Below, in pieces: positions 17,553 to 25,159 of a stretch of 64,000 nucleotides of DNA. Under the pieces are notes generated by a model. The model searched no databases, had not been told where the DNA came from, and worked only from the letters and a program-made list of their open reading frames with translations. Numbering within the stretch: position 1 is the first letter of the stretch; every line of letters begins with the position of its first letter. The stretch is taken from assembly GCA_964571855.1 (NCBI GenBank), contig CAZNDO010000002.1, positions 594,278 through 658,277 of the forward strand, written 5' to 3'. Source of the stretch: CAYYFX01 sp964571855 (GTDB lineage: Bacteria > ARS69). A program made the translations under genes and the position numbers.

Positions 17553-18401
17553 TCACGTGGTGGGTCCCCGCTCACCTTTGCGGCCGCCCGACCGCCCCCT
17601 AGGCTGCCGACGGTCAGCCTCGTTCACCAGGGCGACGCACTTCGACACGTGGAGTGGCAGATGCTGGAGCGACCGACGTTTCCCATCGATCCACTCTGGG
17701 AGGGTGTAAGGGGCGAGGGTCCGATAGGCCTTCTCCTCGACGAGGCGTCGGCACTCACGCCGCAGCGCGGGGACGTGGTCCTTTGAGACGACCAGTTCCT
17801 CTGCGATCTTCCCGTTGGTCTTCTTGCCCTTCCACAGGTGCGCAGCAAGGGCGTGCCGCAGCTTCTTTGCTTCGTCCCTCAGCTTCGGCCACGTCTCCCC
17901 TCCCCGCGCCCTCCACTCGCGCTGCCCGCGCTGCAGACGCTCGCCGATCACGCGCTTCAGCGCAGGGAGTGGGTAGCGGATGTCGACCTCGAGGACCACG
18001 ACGGGCGGCGGAATTCCATCCCACTCGTACACGGCAGCCGCAATGCCCTCGATCCAGCAAGTGCGCGAGAACGGACTCTCGAACAACGTGTCGGGGTGGT
18101 AGATCCAGTCCATCTCGTAGAGCGGCAACGTCCAGGTACGCGCGAACGCCCGTGCGAGCTTCGTGTTGTGCGCCAGGGACCGCTCCACAGCTCGGACGCG
18201 CTTCTTGGGTAGGCTCGCGCGGTCCGAGAAGTACCTCTGCAACTCCTCCGCGGCGAGGGGCTTCAGACGGGCCCGGGCCTTTGCGGCCGCCTCGGGGAAG
18301 CCGGGCGTCAGTTGGAGAAGTTGGTCCTTGCACGCTGCGATCGCCCGAAGGAGCCGTTCCTCCTCCGGTGTCGCCGCACCCACGTGCGCTTGACGCTCCA
18401 T
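17553..18401 (-). CDS. Hypothetical island protein with C-terminal HTH-like segment
   Basis: This 282-residue protein starts at ATG 18,401, with a strong AGGAGG ribosome site 8 nt upstream. I do not recognise a family. Visible features are a lysine/arginine-rich helical stretch (KKLRHALAAHLWKGKKTNGK) leading into IAEELVVSKDHVPALRRECR, which reads like a helix-turn-helix. A basic tail (RRQPRGRSGGRKGERG) follows. It is divergent from the recombinase gene and could be an excision/integration accessory or regulator, on position alone. Confidence 0.55.
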   Translation of the reverse strand: MERQAHVGAATPEEERLLRAIAACKDQLLQLTPGFPEAAAKARARLKPLAAEELQRYFSDRASLPKKRVRAVERSLAHNTKLARAFARTWTLPLYEMDWIYHPDTLFESPFSRTCWIEGIAAAVYEWDGIPPPVVVLEVDIRYPLPALKRVIGERLQRGQREWRARGGETWPKLRDEAKKLRHALAAHLWKGKKTNGKIAEELVVSKDHVPALRRECRRLVEEKAYRTLAPYTLPEWIDGKRRSLQHLPLHVSKCVALVNEADRRQPRGRSGGRKGERGPTT

Positions 18402-18706
18402 CGTTCTCCCTCCTGGTCGATGGCTCTCCGCCGCTACGCTCGGGCGTACCCGCATCCGCGGTCGGCGGACCTCAGCGTGCCGCCAACGTACCACTTCGGC
18501 GTGGCCCCCCTCCGAGTGCCACCCCCGCGCCGCTTCCTCCGACCGCGCCGGGCCCCGTGGCCACGGTCCGGCACTTGCCGGCGGAGCCCCATGGTTCTGG
18601 GTCTTCCACCTGTGAGCCCCCGGCTTCTAGCTCACAGCACGGGAGGCCGCGCCATCGATCGGTGCCGCCGTCAAAGCGCTCGCTTCCGCCAGCCGTCCGA
18701 GCGTCC
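18402..18706. other. Divergent intergenic region with inverted repeat
   Basis: This 305-nt gap separates two divergent units. It holds a perfect 8-bp inverted repeat CTGTGAGC / GCTCACAG at 18,610-18,617 and 18,630-18,637 with a 12-nt spacer, suited to a dimeric repressor or a hairpin. I see no confident -35/-10 pair. Confidence 0.4.
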
Positions 18707-18880
18707 ATGGCCGAGCCGGGCACGCCTTGTGGAGCAGGCCGCGCAACCGGCCTCTCCCTGGCCGACTGCCGCCAGCTCCTCGGCCCCGGCTGCCCGGCCT
18801 CGGACGAAGACCTGGCCTACGCGAGGGACGCACTGGTGACGCTCGCCCACCTGATCCTCGACCTCCACGCGGAGCGCTGA
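18707..18880 (+). CDS. 57-residue recombinase-associated small protein
   Basis: This short protein contains LSLADCRQLLGPGCPASDEDL, then ARDALVTLAHLILD. I associate the pattern (xCRxLLG...SDxEL...LRDxLxxLA) with short proteins encoded next to recombinases in phages and islands. Its stop lies 3 nt before the recombinase GTG, which suggests coupled translation. The start is ATG at 18,707; no strong ribosome site is visible. A role as recombination directionality factor or integrase partner is inference from position only. Confidence 0.6.
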   Translation: MAEPGTPCGAGRATGLSLADCRQLLGPGCPASDEDLAYARDALVTLAHLILDLHAER

Positions 18881-18883
18881 CCC

Positions 18884-20401
18884 GTGAAGGGCGCCGTCCT
18901 CTACCTCCGGGTCTCGACCGCGGACCAGGTCCAGAACCTCTCTCTCGCGACCCAGCGTGACCGCTGCGAGGAGTTCTGCGCCCGGGAGGGCTACGATGTC
19001 GTCGAGGTCTTCGAGGAGCGTGGCGAGTCCGCGAAGACCGCGGACCGGACCGAGTTCAAGCGCGCCCTGGACTTCTGCTCCAAGAACCGGCGCACGCTCG
19101 ACGCCTTCGTGGTCTACAGCTTCGACCGCTTCGCCCGCGACACCACCGACCACCACGTCTACAAGGGTCGCCTCGCATCCCTCGGGATCGCCCTGCGCTC
19201 CACCACCCAGCCGACCGACGCCACGCCCTGGGGCCAGTTCGCCGAGACCATTGCCGCCGCGCAGGCCAAGCTGGACAACGACCTCCGCGCCATGCGCACG
19301 CGCGACGGGATGCGCGCCGCCCTGGAGCGCGGGCGGTGGATCCACCAAGCCCCGATCGGGTACTCCACGGGCCCCCGCGGCGGCCCCTCCCTGCTCGTCG
19401 ATCCCGACCGCGCCCCGCACGTGGCCCGCGCGTTCGACCTGCTCGCCCACGGCCGCTGCAGCCAGGCCGACGTCCTGAAGAACCTCGAACTCGAGGGTCT
19501 CCGGACGCGCGCGGGCCGCCCCGTCTCGGGTCAGACTTTCCAGGCCATGCTCCGCAACCCGGTCTACAGCGGCCGGATCGTGAACGCCTCGTTCGGCGTG
19601 GAGGCGCGCGGTGACTGGGAGGCCCTCATCTCGCAGGAGACCTTCGACCGCGTGCAGCTCGTCCTCGGCGGGCGCCGCCCGTCCGCGGTCAAGCGCCCGC
19701 GACTGCGCATCCGCGAGGAGTTCCCGCTGAAGCACTTCACGAAGTGCGGGCTGTGCGGCACGCCCCTCACCGCCGAGGTCAAGGAGGGCCGCCACCGGTA
19801 CTACCGCTGCCGCCGGCGCGGGTGCGCCACGAGCACCGTGGCGGCGCACCTCGTGGAGGATGGCTTCCTCGCGGTGCTCAGCGCCTACCGGATGCGGCCG
19901 GAGTACTTCGCGCTCTTCCGCGAGATCCTTCTGCGCGAGCACGAGAACCGCCACGCCCACGAGATCCAGGAGCGCAAGCGCCTGGAGCGCCGCCGCGACG
20001 AGCTCGCCGAGCAGCGGCGGAACCTGGGACGGGAGCTGATCCGGAACACGCTGGGCGTGGTGGCGTTCGCCGAACTGCGCGACGAGGTGGACCGCGACCT
20101 CGCGGACATCCGCATCGCCCTCAAGAACGCGTCGAACCGCGAGGTGGACATCGAGAGCGTGCTGTCCTTCGCGGAGCGGCTCCTTCTGGACCCTGCGAAG
20201 ATGTGGCGCCAACTCCCGGACGCGAAGCGCCGGGTCTTCCAGTCCGCCCTCTTCCCCGAGGGGGTCACCTGGAACGAGGGCGGCAGCCGCGAAGTTCGAA
20301 GTCCGCTAACTGCGTCATTCCTTGCGGACTTGCGGGACTTGGGGGCCCCGGAAAGTGGTGTGGTATCCCCAACGGGATTCGAACCCGTGTTGCCGCCGTG
20401 A
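18884..20401 (+). CDS. Large serine recombinase (integrase)
   Basis: This 505-residue site-specific recombinase presumably integrated the island. The N-terminal resolvase domain has the catalytic serine in YLRVSTADQ (near residue 11) and FDRFARDTTD as the arginine-containing catalytic motif. A recombinase domain follows (GYSTGPRGGPSLLVDPDRAP...). A zinc ribbon reads CGLCGTPL and RYYRCRRRGC near 290-315. A long coiled coil follows (KRLERRRDELAEQRRNLGRELI). The final 14 codons read through the 3' end of tRNA-Glu and stop inside it, so the C-terminus is set by the attachment site. Serine integrases at tRNA genes are less common than tyrosine ones. Confidence 0.93.
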   Translation: MKGAVLYLRVSTADQVQNLSLATQRDRCEEFCAREGYDVVEVFEERGESAKTADRTEFKRALDFCSKNRRTLDAFVVYSFDRFARDTTDHHVYKGRLASLGIALRSTTQPTDATPWGQFAETIAAAQAKLDNDLRAMRTRDGMRAALERGRWIHQAPIGYSTGPRGGPSLLVDPDRAPHVARAFDLLAHGRCSQADVLKNLELEGLRTRAGRPVSGQTFQAMLRNPVYSGRIVNASFGVEARGDWEALISQETFDRVQLVLGGRRPSAVKRPRLRIREEFPLKHFTKCGLCGTPLTAEVKEGRHRYYRCRRRGCATSTVAAHLVEDGFLAVLSAYRMRPEYFALFREILLREHENRHAHEIQERKRLERRRDELAEQRRNLGRELIRNTLGVVAFAELRDEVDRDLADIRIALKNASNREVDIESVLSFAERLLLDPAKMWRQLPDAKRRVFQSALFPEGVTWNEGGSREVRSPLTASFLADLRDLGAPESGVVSPTGFEPVLPP

Positions 20402-20436
20402 AAGGGCGGTGTCCTAGGCCTCTAGACGATGGGGAC
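20361..20436 (-). tRNA. tRNA-Glu (anticodon UUC), likely attachment site
   Basis: The minus strand gives a complete cloverleaf of 76 nt with encoded CCA. The acceptor arms are GTCCCCA and TGGGGAT, the anticodon loop is CTTTCAC (UUC), and the T-arm contains GGTTCGAATCC. The 3' end faces the island and overlaps the recombinase reading frame by 41 nt, so the tRNA 3' half is the probable att core. A partial duplicate would be expected at the far (left) end, outside this window. Confidence 0.96.
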
Positions 20437-20459
20437 CCGTGCCGCAGGAACGCCGAGGG

Positions 20460-20488
20460 AGGTTAGGACCCGACCTCCCGCGCGTCAA
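20460..20488 (-). promoter_or_regulatory. Promoter of tRNA-Glu
   Basis: Minus strand TTGACG (20,483-20,488), a 17-nt spacer, then TAACCT (20,460-20,465). The predicted start is about 17 nt before the mature tRNA 5' end. The -10 hexamer equals that of the defence-operon promoter. Confidence 0.65.
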
Positions 20489-20521
20489 CCCGGCCCCGCC
20501 GCGCCCCCGGGCCGCACAACG

Positions 20522-21283
20522 CTACGGCGCCGACCGGTCCACCACCGCCCCCGGCCCGAGGTCCAGCTTCCCCGCATCGAACGGCTGCGAGAACGACCAG
20601 TCCGTGATCGTGCACGCGGCGTAGGGATCGCCGTTCTCCTCCGTGATCGTGAAGCGCGTGGGCACCACCAGCCCGTCCACCGTGGTCCACTCGTCGTATC
20701 GCAGCACGTGCGGCGCGGTGGAGGTTACGCCCTCGGGCAGGAGCGCCTGGTAGGTGACCACGTACCGGCACGCGGCCAGACGCTTCGTCTCCGGGTGGAT
20801 GTACAGCTCGTACCAGTCGTCCGGGGTGTCGCCCACGCCCTCGTCGAAGGTCATGTGCACCGTGGCGTACGGTACGGGATCGTTCTGCAGCGTCCCCGTC
20901 CCTTCCTCGAGGTGCACACCCGGGTCCTTCGTCACCCACGGCAGGTTCAGGAAGTACCAGTTCAAGAGCGCCATGAACCGCGGCGGCCCCGCGTCCTCCG
21001 GCCAGCCCACGCTGGTGCACTGCGCACCGTCCCACGCGGCGCGGATCTTCCCGCCGTCCGCTTCCAGGTACGCGCGCCGCGCGCCCTGCTCCACCACGGT
21101 GCGGAACCCGCCGCTGCCCTCCCACCGGTCCGTGAACGTGCACGACGGCGCGGTCGCCCACGCGGCGTAGCCGCCGTGGGCCTCGATCATGTCGTGCACC
21201 AGGGTCTGCACGTCCGCGCGCGCGGACGAAACGACGGCGAGCAGCGCCCCCGCGAGGGCGCCGGCGATCGGGAGGGCGTTCAT
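20522..21283 (-). CDS. Secreted/periplasmic protein, hypothetical
   Basis: This 253-residue protein begins with a signal peptide (MNALPIAGALAGALLAVVSS, cleaved after ARA near residue 23). The mature part looks like a beta-rich lipoprotein-carrier type fold (LVHDMIEAHGGYAAW at its start; VLRYDEWTTVDGLVVPTRF near the end), resembling the outer-membrane lipoprotein-sorting/LolA-like hypotheticals. No lipobox cysteine is at the cleavage site. ATG at 21,283 is preceded by GGAGAG. It lies 38 nt downstream of lexA on the same strand, so it may share the SOS transcript; why is unclear. Confidence 0.7.
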   Translation of the reverse strand: MNALPIAGALAGALLAVVSSARADVQTLVHDMIEAHGGYAAWATAPSCTFTDRWEGSGGFRTVVEQGARRAYLEADGGKIRAAWDGAQCTSVGWPEDAGPPRFMALLNWYFLNLPWVTKDPGVHLEEGTGTLQNDPVPYATVHMTFDEGVGDTPDDWYELYIHPETKRLAACRYVVTYQALLPEGVTSTAPHVLRYDEWTTVDGLVVPTRFTITEENGDPYAACTITDWSFSQPFDAGKLDLGPGAVVDRSAP

Positions 21284-21321
21284 GGGGACTCTCCGGCCGG
21301 GGTTGGCTCCGAGCGGTGGGC

Positions 21322-21936
21322 TCACAGCCGACGATACACGCCCACCACCTTGCCGAGAATCTGGAAGTCCTCCGTGGGGTCCGGCACGATGGGCTCGTAC
21401 GCCTCGTTCTCCGGCACGAGCCGCACGCCGCCTCCCGTGCGCTCCAGGCGCTTCACGGTGGCCTCCTCCCCCAGCCGCGCCGCCACGATGTCTCCCGTGC
21501 GCGCCTCCGCCTGCGAGCGGACGATCACCAGATCCCCGTCCAGGATGGAGGCGTTCTTCATGGAGTCCCCCTGCACGCGCAGCAGGAACGTGTCCCCGGG
21601 ACCGGTGAGCGACTCGTCCAGCACGAACTCGTCCGCGCGGTTCTCCACGGCGAGCACCGGGGCGCCGGCCGCGATGCGGCCGAGCAGCGGCACCAGCCGC
21701 GCCCCGCGCAGATCCGGCCGCGCCGTGATCTCGATGGCGCGCGACTTCCCCCGCTCCCGCCGGATGGCGCCCTTCCGCTCCAGCGCCGCCAGGTGATCCT
21801 CCACGCCCTTCGTGGAGCGGATGCCGAACTCCTCGCCGATCTCGCGGATGGTGGGTGGTAACCCACGCCGATCGATCTCGTCCCGCAGCCAGTCCAGGAT
21901 GGCCTGCTGCCGCGACGTGAGCGCGCGATCCGTCAT
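21322..21936 (-). CDS. lexA: LexA repressor
   Basis: This 204-residue repressor of the SOS response has the winged HTH at about 1-65 (LPPTIREIGEEFGIRSTKGV) and an S24 peptidase domain. The self-cleavage bond is Ala90-Gly91 in RIAAGAPV, with catalytic Ser125 (GDSM) and Lys162 (ATVKRL). ATG at 21,936 is preceded by AAGGAGG; a GTG two codons upstream overlaps that site and is rejected. Upstream and co-directional is a DnaE-like gene. LexA normally binds its own promoter; see the palindrome at 23,212-23,228. Confidence 0.96.
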   Translation of the reverse strand: MTDRALTSRQQAILDWLRDEIDRRGLPPTIREIGEEFGIRSTKGVEDHLAALERKGAIRRERGKSRAIEITARPDLRGARLVPLLGRIAAGAPVLAVENRADEFVLDESLTGPGDTFLLRVQGDSMKNASILDGDLVIVRSQAEARTGDIVAARLGEEATVKRLERTGGGVRLVPENEAYEPIVPDPTEDFQILGKVVGVYRRL

Positions 21937-22021
21937 GGACACCTCCTTGCGTGAACGGGCCCCTGCATCTTCCTCTTCCCCGACGCGGAACGAAGGGCGG
22001 CCGGCCTCGGATCGTGGGCGA

Positions 22022-23146
22022 TCATGGTGTGAGGCAGGAAAGGCGACATGCCGCCCTTCGCTCCGTTCCGGGGAAGCTTACGACGAACGCGCGCGCCGCG
22101 CCCGCCACCGCGCGGGAGTCCGCGCGCCAGGGCAGCGCATCCGCGCAACCTGCAACCAGCAGCGCCGCGAGCGCCCGCCACGACACGCCGGCGCGCCGCG
22201 CACGAAGCACGAGATCCGGCACCGACCGGAACACCCCGCCGCGCGTCCGCTCGGCGAGCAGCGCCGGCGCCGCCGCCGCGACGTCCGGGCCCAGATGGTC
22301 CAGGCCCAGCCGCACCGCGCCGGGCGACTCCGGTTCCGGGCGCGCGCAGAGCATGCTGCGCTGGACGCACGGCGCGAGGATGCGCAGCCCGCGATCCTCC
22401 GCGTTCCGCCACGCCGCGCGGAGGCGCCGCGCCGGCCCGCCGGCCGGCAGCGACGCGAGCCAGAACGACGCCGGATCCCGCTCCCACGCCCACGCCGCGC
22501 AGAGAAGATCCCACGCAAGGAGAGCGGCGCGGTCGTCCGCCACGGGTCGGCGACCCGCCGCCGCGTCTCCTTCGCGCAGGAGGGTCAGGAGTTCCTGCGC
22601 GCTGCGTGGGTGGAAGGAGCCGGCAACCCCGAGAAGCTGCTGCGCATGAAGCCAGGATTCCGCGGACGGCCAAGCGCCCGCCGGGGCCGCCGGCAGGAAC
22701 GCCAGCGAGGTTTCCTCGATCAACACGGAAGGCGCGCCGCTCATGTCCGCCGGCGCGGCGTCCTCATCCAGCCAGCCGCGTACGACCGCGCCGGCGCCCG
22801 GGGGAACGCGCAGCACCCAGCGCTCCTCCGCCCCGGCACGACGCCACGCGACGCTCACCGGCCCGCACCAGCCCCACGCCTCCAGCGTGGCCGAGCCGAA
22901 GAGCCCCGCGGACCCGGCACGCACGGGGATGCCGGCCCGCGCCGCCCGGCGCGCCACCGCCTCGAGCGCCCGGCACCAGGCACGCCCATGCCGCAGATCC
23001 CACGCGGCCAGCTCCGCCGCGCCGCGCCGCACGTCCCGCGGCGCCTCCGCCTTCGCGCCCGCCGGCCGCCCGAGGCTTCCCCACCGGATGACCGAGCCCG
23101 GGATCCCGCGGGGGCTCCGCCCCGCCGTGCGCATCGCTGTCCGCAT
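22022..23146 (-). CDS. DnaE finger/HhH-like protein lacking polymerase catalytic core
   Basis: This 374-residue protein resembles the C-terminal part of bacterial DNA polymerase III alpha / DnaE2. AWERDPASFWLASL matches the finger helix. RNAEDRGLRILAPCVQRS matches the conserved region preceding the helix-hairpin-helix. VRLGLDHLG, GGVFRSVPDLVLRARRAGVS and ALAALLVAGCADAL match the HhH segment that ends with GAFD in true DnaE. The PHP domain and palm aspartates are not present, so it cannot polymerise DNA alone. It lies upstream of lexA in the same direction, with good ribosome site GGAGG before ATG 23,146. It may be an SOS mutasome part or a decayed paralogue. Confidence 0.65.
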   Translation of the reverse strand: MRTAMRTAGRSPRGIPGSVIRWGSLGRPAGAKAEAPRDVRRGAAELAAWDLRHGRAWCRALEAVARRAARAGIPVRAGSAGLFGSATLEAWGWCGPVSVAWRRAGAEERWVLRVPPGAGAVVRGWLDEDAAPADMSGAPSVLIEETSLAFLPAAPAGAWPSAESWLHAQQLLGVAGSFHPRSAQELLTLLREGDAAAGRRPVADDRAALLAWDLLCAAWAWERDPASFWLASLPAGGPARRLRAAWRNAEDRGLRILAPCVQRSMLCARPEPESPGAVRLGLDHLGPDVAAAAPALLAERTRGGVFRSVPDLVLRARRAGVSWRALAALLVAGCADALPWRADSRAVAGAARAFVVSFPGTERRAACRLSCLTP

Positions 23147-23176
23147 CCCCGCGTCCTCCCTGACCGAGACGGATGG

Positions 23177-23206
23177 ATAGTGCCGGACGAATGTCTAGTG
23201 CGTCAA
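23177..23206 (-). promoter_or_regulatory. Promoter of DnaE-like/lexA unit
   Basis: Minus strand TTGACG (23,201-23,206) with an 18-nt spacer to CACTAT (23,177-23,182). The predicted start gives a leader of about 24 nt with GGAGG before ATG 23,146. The -10 match is modest. Confidence 0.4.
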
Positions 23207-23211
23207 GGGGA

Positions 23212-23228
23212 TTCGCGGCGAAATTCGC
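23212..23228. promoter_or_regulatory. Candidate operator between divergent promoters
   Basis: The sequence TTCGC-G-GCGAA-A-TTCGC contains two overlapping perfect 11-bp palindromes and a direct repeat of TTCGC with a 7-nt gap. It lies exactly between the two divergent -35 boxes. A LexA-type or other dimeric regulator site is plausible, given lexA downstream; it does not match a LexA consensus that I know. Confidence 0.4.
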
Positions 23229-23234
23229 CTCGGC

Positions 23235-23263
23235 TTGACGATTCCCCCGCCGCGGGGGATAGA
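23235..23263 (+). promoter_or_regulatory. Promoter of beta-helix protein gene
   Basis: Plus strand TTGACG (23,235-23,240), a 17-nt spacer, then GATAGA (23,258-23,263). The spacer holds an 8-bp palindrome TCCCCCGC-C-GCGGGGGA. The leader to GTG 23,390 would be about 120 nt. Confidence 0.45.
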
Positions 23264-23389
23264 GAGGTTGTCCGGGAGCCGGCGCCGGAGGCCAGGCGGG
23301 GACGCAACCCGCCCGGTTGCAAGCACTTGGGCACCGTGCTAGGCTGCCCGGTCGAATCGCTGGCTCGCTCGCCGACCCGGAGGCACCGC
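23264..23389 (+). other. Structured leader of beta-helix gene, possible riboswitch
   Basis: The about 120-nt leader contains a perfect stem GCAACC-CGCCC-GGTTGC (near 23,303-23,319), a second stem AGCAC/GTGCT, and the strings GGGACGCAA and GGCTGCCCGG. These recall parts of the c-di-GMP-I (GEMM) riboswitch core, but the upstream GCAAACC-like half is not convincing. Treat as an unverified structured leader. Confidence 0.25.
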
Positions 23390-25123
23390 GTGAACTGGAC
23401 CCGCTGGATCCCCGTCGCCGCCCTTGCCGGCATCGCCGCTTCCGCCCACGCCGACGACTTCCAGGTCTCCACCGGTGGCTCCATCGCCGCGGCCATGGCC
23501 TCGGCCGGCTTCGGCGATCGCGTCCTCGTGCAGGAGGGCACGTACTTCGAGCACATCACGCTGAAGGACGGCGTGGAACTCCGCGGCGGCTACGACGGCT
23601 CCTTCTCCGAGGGCTCGCGCAACCCGCTGGCGAACGAGACGATCATCCACGGGTCGGGCACGGGCCCCGCGATCACGTCGGGGACCGCGGTCACCTCCCT
23701 CACCATCGTGGACGGCTTCACGCTCACGGGCGGCGGCGGCACCCCGGGCGCGGGCGTGCTCGTGATCGGCGGCTCGCCGATCTTCGCGAACAACGATATC
23801 TCCGGGAACCGCCGCGCCGGCGCCGCGGGTGGAGCGTACGTGCACTCCGCATCGTCCGCGCGCTTCGAGAACAACACGTTCCGCGACAACTCCTCCCAGG
23901 GCTCCGGCGGCGGGATCCGCATCGAGCACTCCCCGGCAGTGCTCGTGGGCAACACGTTCGAGCGCTGCGTGGCCCCGCACTCCGGCGGCGCGGTGTACGT
24001 GCTGAACAGCGCGGTGGCGTGCACATCGAACGTGTACCGGGACTGTGTGTCCGGCGAGGGCGGCGGCGGCGGGATGTACCTCCAGCATGCCACCGGGGTG
24101 AAGCTCTCGGGCGACGTCTTCGAGAACTGCCGCGCGCCGTACGGCGGCGGGCTGTACGCGCGGGACGACGCCGCGTTCACCGCCACGAACGTGGAGTTCA
24201 ACGACTGCACCGGCACGTCGGCCGGAGGCGGCGTGGGACTGTCGAACTTCTGCACCGTGACGTTCGTGGACTGTCGCTTCCAGGGCTGCAGCTCGTCGGG
24301 CGCCGGCGGCGGCGTCTGGGCGCGGCAGGCCGCGGTGAGCTTCATGGGCATCGACGCGACGGACGCGGTCCCCACCGCCCTCTTCGCGGACTGCAGCGCC
24401 GTCGGCTCGGGCGGCGGGGTCAGCGCGGACTCCTGCAATGGCACCATCCAGGCCGTCCGGTTCGAGAACTGCTCTTCGGACTCTATGGGTGGCGGCTACT
24501 ACGGTCATGCCAGCGAGTACATCGTGCGCCGGAGCGCCTTCGTTTCCTGCGCCGCGTTCGACGGCGGCGGGATCGCGATCCGGTGGACGCAGCCGGGGTT
24601 CAGCTCGCCGCCGGTGCGGCGCTCCACGCTCGTGAACAACACGTTCTGGGGCTGCAGTGCCACCGGCGCGAATCTGGCGGGCGGCATCCAGCTCATGGGG
24701 TACGGTACGAGCATCAACGTCGCGGACCTGCGTGGGAACATCGTCGCGAACACGATGGCCGGCGCCTGCATCCGATGTGGACAGACCACGCAGGCCGCCG
24801 GGCGACCGAGCATCCTGTGCGCTACCTTGAACAAGAATCCGTCGAATCCCACGCCGGAGGTCCCGGGAACGGCCGCCAACGGCTGCGTAGCCGCGTTCAG
24901 CGCAAGCCCCACGAACCGGATCGCCGACCCGCTCCTGTGCGCTCCCCCGGCGAACCTCCAGCTCCAGATCTGCAGCCCGGACGTGGCCGACAACGCCTGC
25001 CCGCAGACCGAGAGCAAGGTCAACCGCGGCGCGGCCCCGGACGGATCCGAGTGTCCCTGCGGCGGCATCATCTCCGCCCTGGAGCCCACCACCTGGGGTA
25101 AGATCAAGACCATGTACCGCTAG
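23390..25123 (+). CDS. Secreted parallel beta-helix repeat protein
   Basis: This 577-residue exported protein starts at GTG 23,390 after GGAGG, with a signal peptide cleaved near ASAHA-DDFQ. The mature protein opens with the right-handed beta-helix signature (GDRVLVQEGTYFEHITLKDG, GVELRGGY). Some 15 coils follow, rich in GGG turns, asparagines and cysteines (GGGMYLQ, GGGLYAR, GGGVWARQ, NNTFxxC). Around 25 cysteines suggest disulfide stacking outside the cytoplasm. No C-terminal sorting domain is obvious; it ends LEPTTWGKIKTMYR. Such pectate-lyase-like folds bind or cleave polysaccharides or act as adhesins; no catalytic triad is visible, so the function is unknown. Confidence 0.85.
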   Translation: MNWTRWIPVAALAGIAASAHADDFQVSTGGSIAAAMASAGFGDRVLVQEGTYFEHITLKDGVELRGGYDGSFSEGSRNPLANETIIHGSGTGPAITSGTAVTSLTIVDGFTLTGGGGTPGAGVLVIGGSPIFANNDISGNRRAGAAGGAYVHSASSARFENNTFRDNSSQGSGGGIRIEHSPAVLVGNTFERCVAPHSGGAVYVLNSAVACTSNVYRDCVSGEGGGGGMYLQHATGVKLSGDVFENCRAPYGGGLYARDDAAFTATNVEFNDCTGTSAGGGVGLSNFCTVTFVDCRFQGCSSSGAGGGVWARQAAVSFMGIDATDAVPTALFADCSAVGSGGGVSADSCNGTIQAVRFENCSSDSMGGGYYGHASEYIVRRSAFVSCAAFDGGGIAIRWTQPGFSSPPVRRSTLVNNTFWGCSATGANLAGGIQLMGYGTSINVADLRGNIVANTMAGACIRCGQTTQAAGRPSILCATLNKNPSNPTPEVPGTAANGCVAAFSASPTNRIADPLLCAPPANLQLQICSPDVADNACPQTESKVNRGAAPDGSECPCGGIISALEPTTWGKIKTMYR

Positions 25124-25159
25124 CCCGGCGGTCCCCATCCCCTGCTCCGAGGTTCCCGT

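Noticed and set aside
20362..20401. C-terminal SPTGFEPVLPP of the recombinase as a conserved motif
   Set aside because: It is simply the antisense translation of a tRNA 3' end, a known artefact, not a protein motif.
21943..22021. LexA box of GTTC-N7-GTTC type directly before lexA
   Set aside because: GTTC-like strings occur on the minus strand but not at the right spacing.
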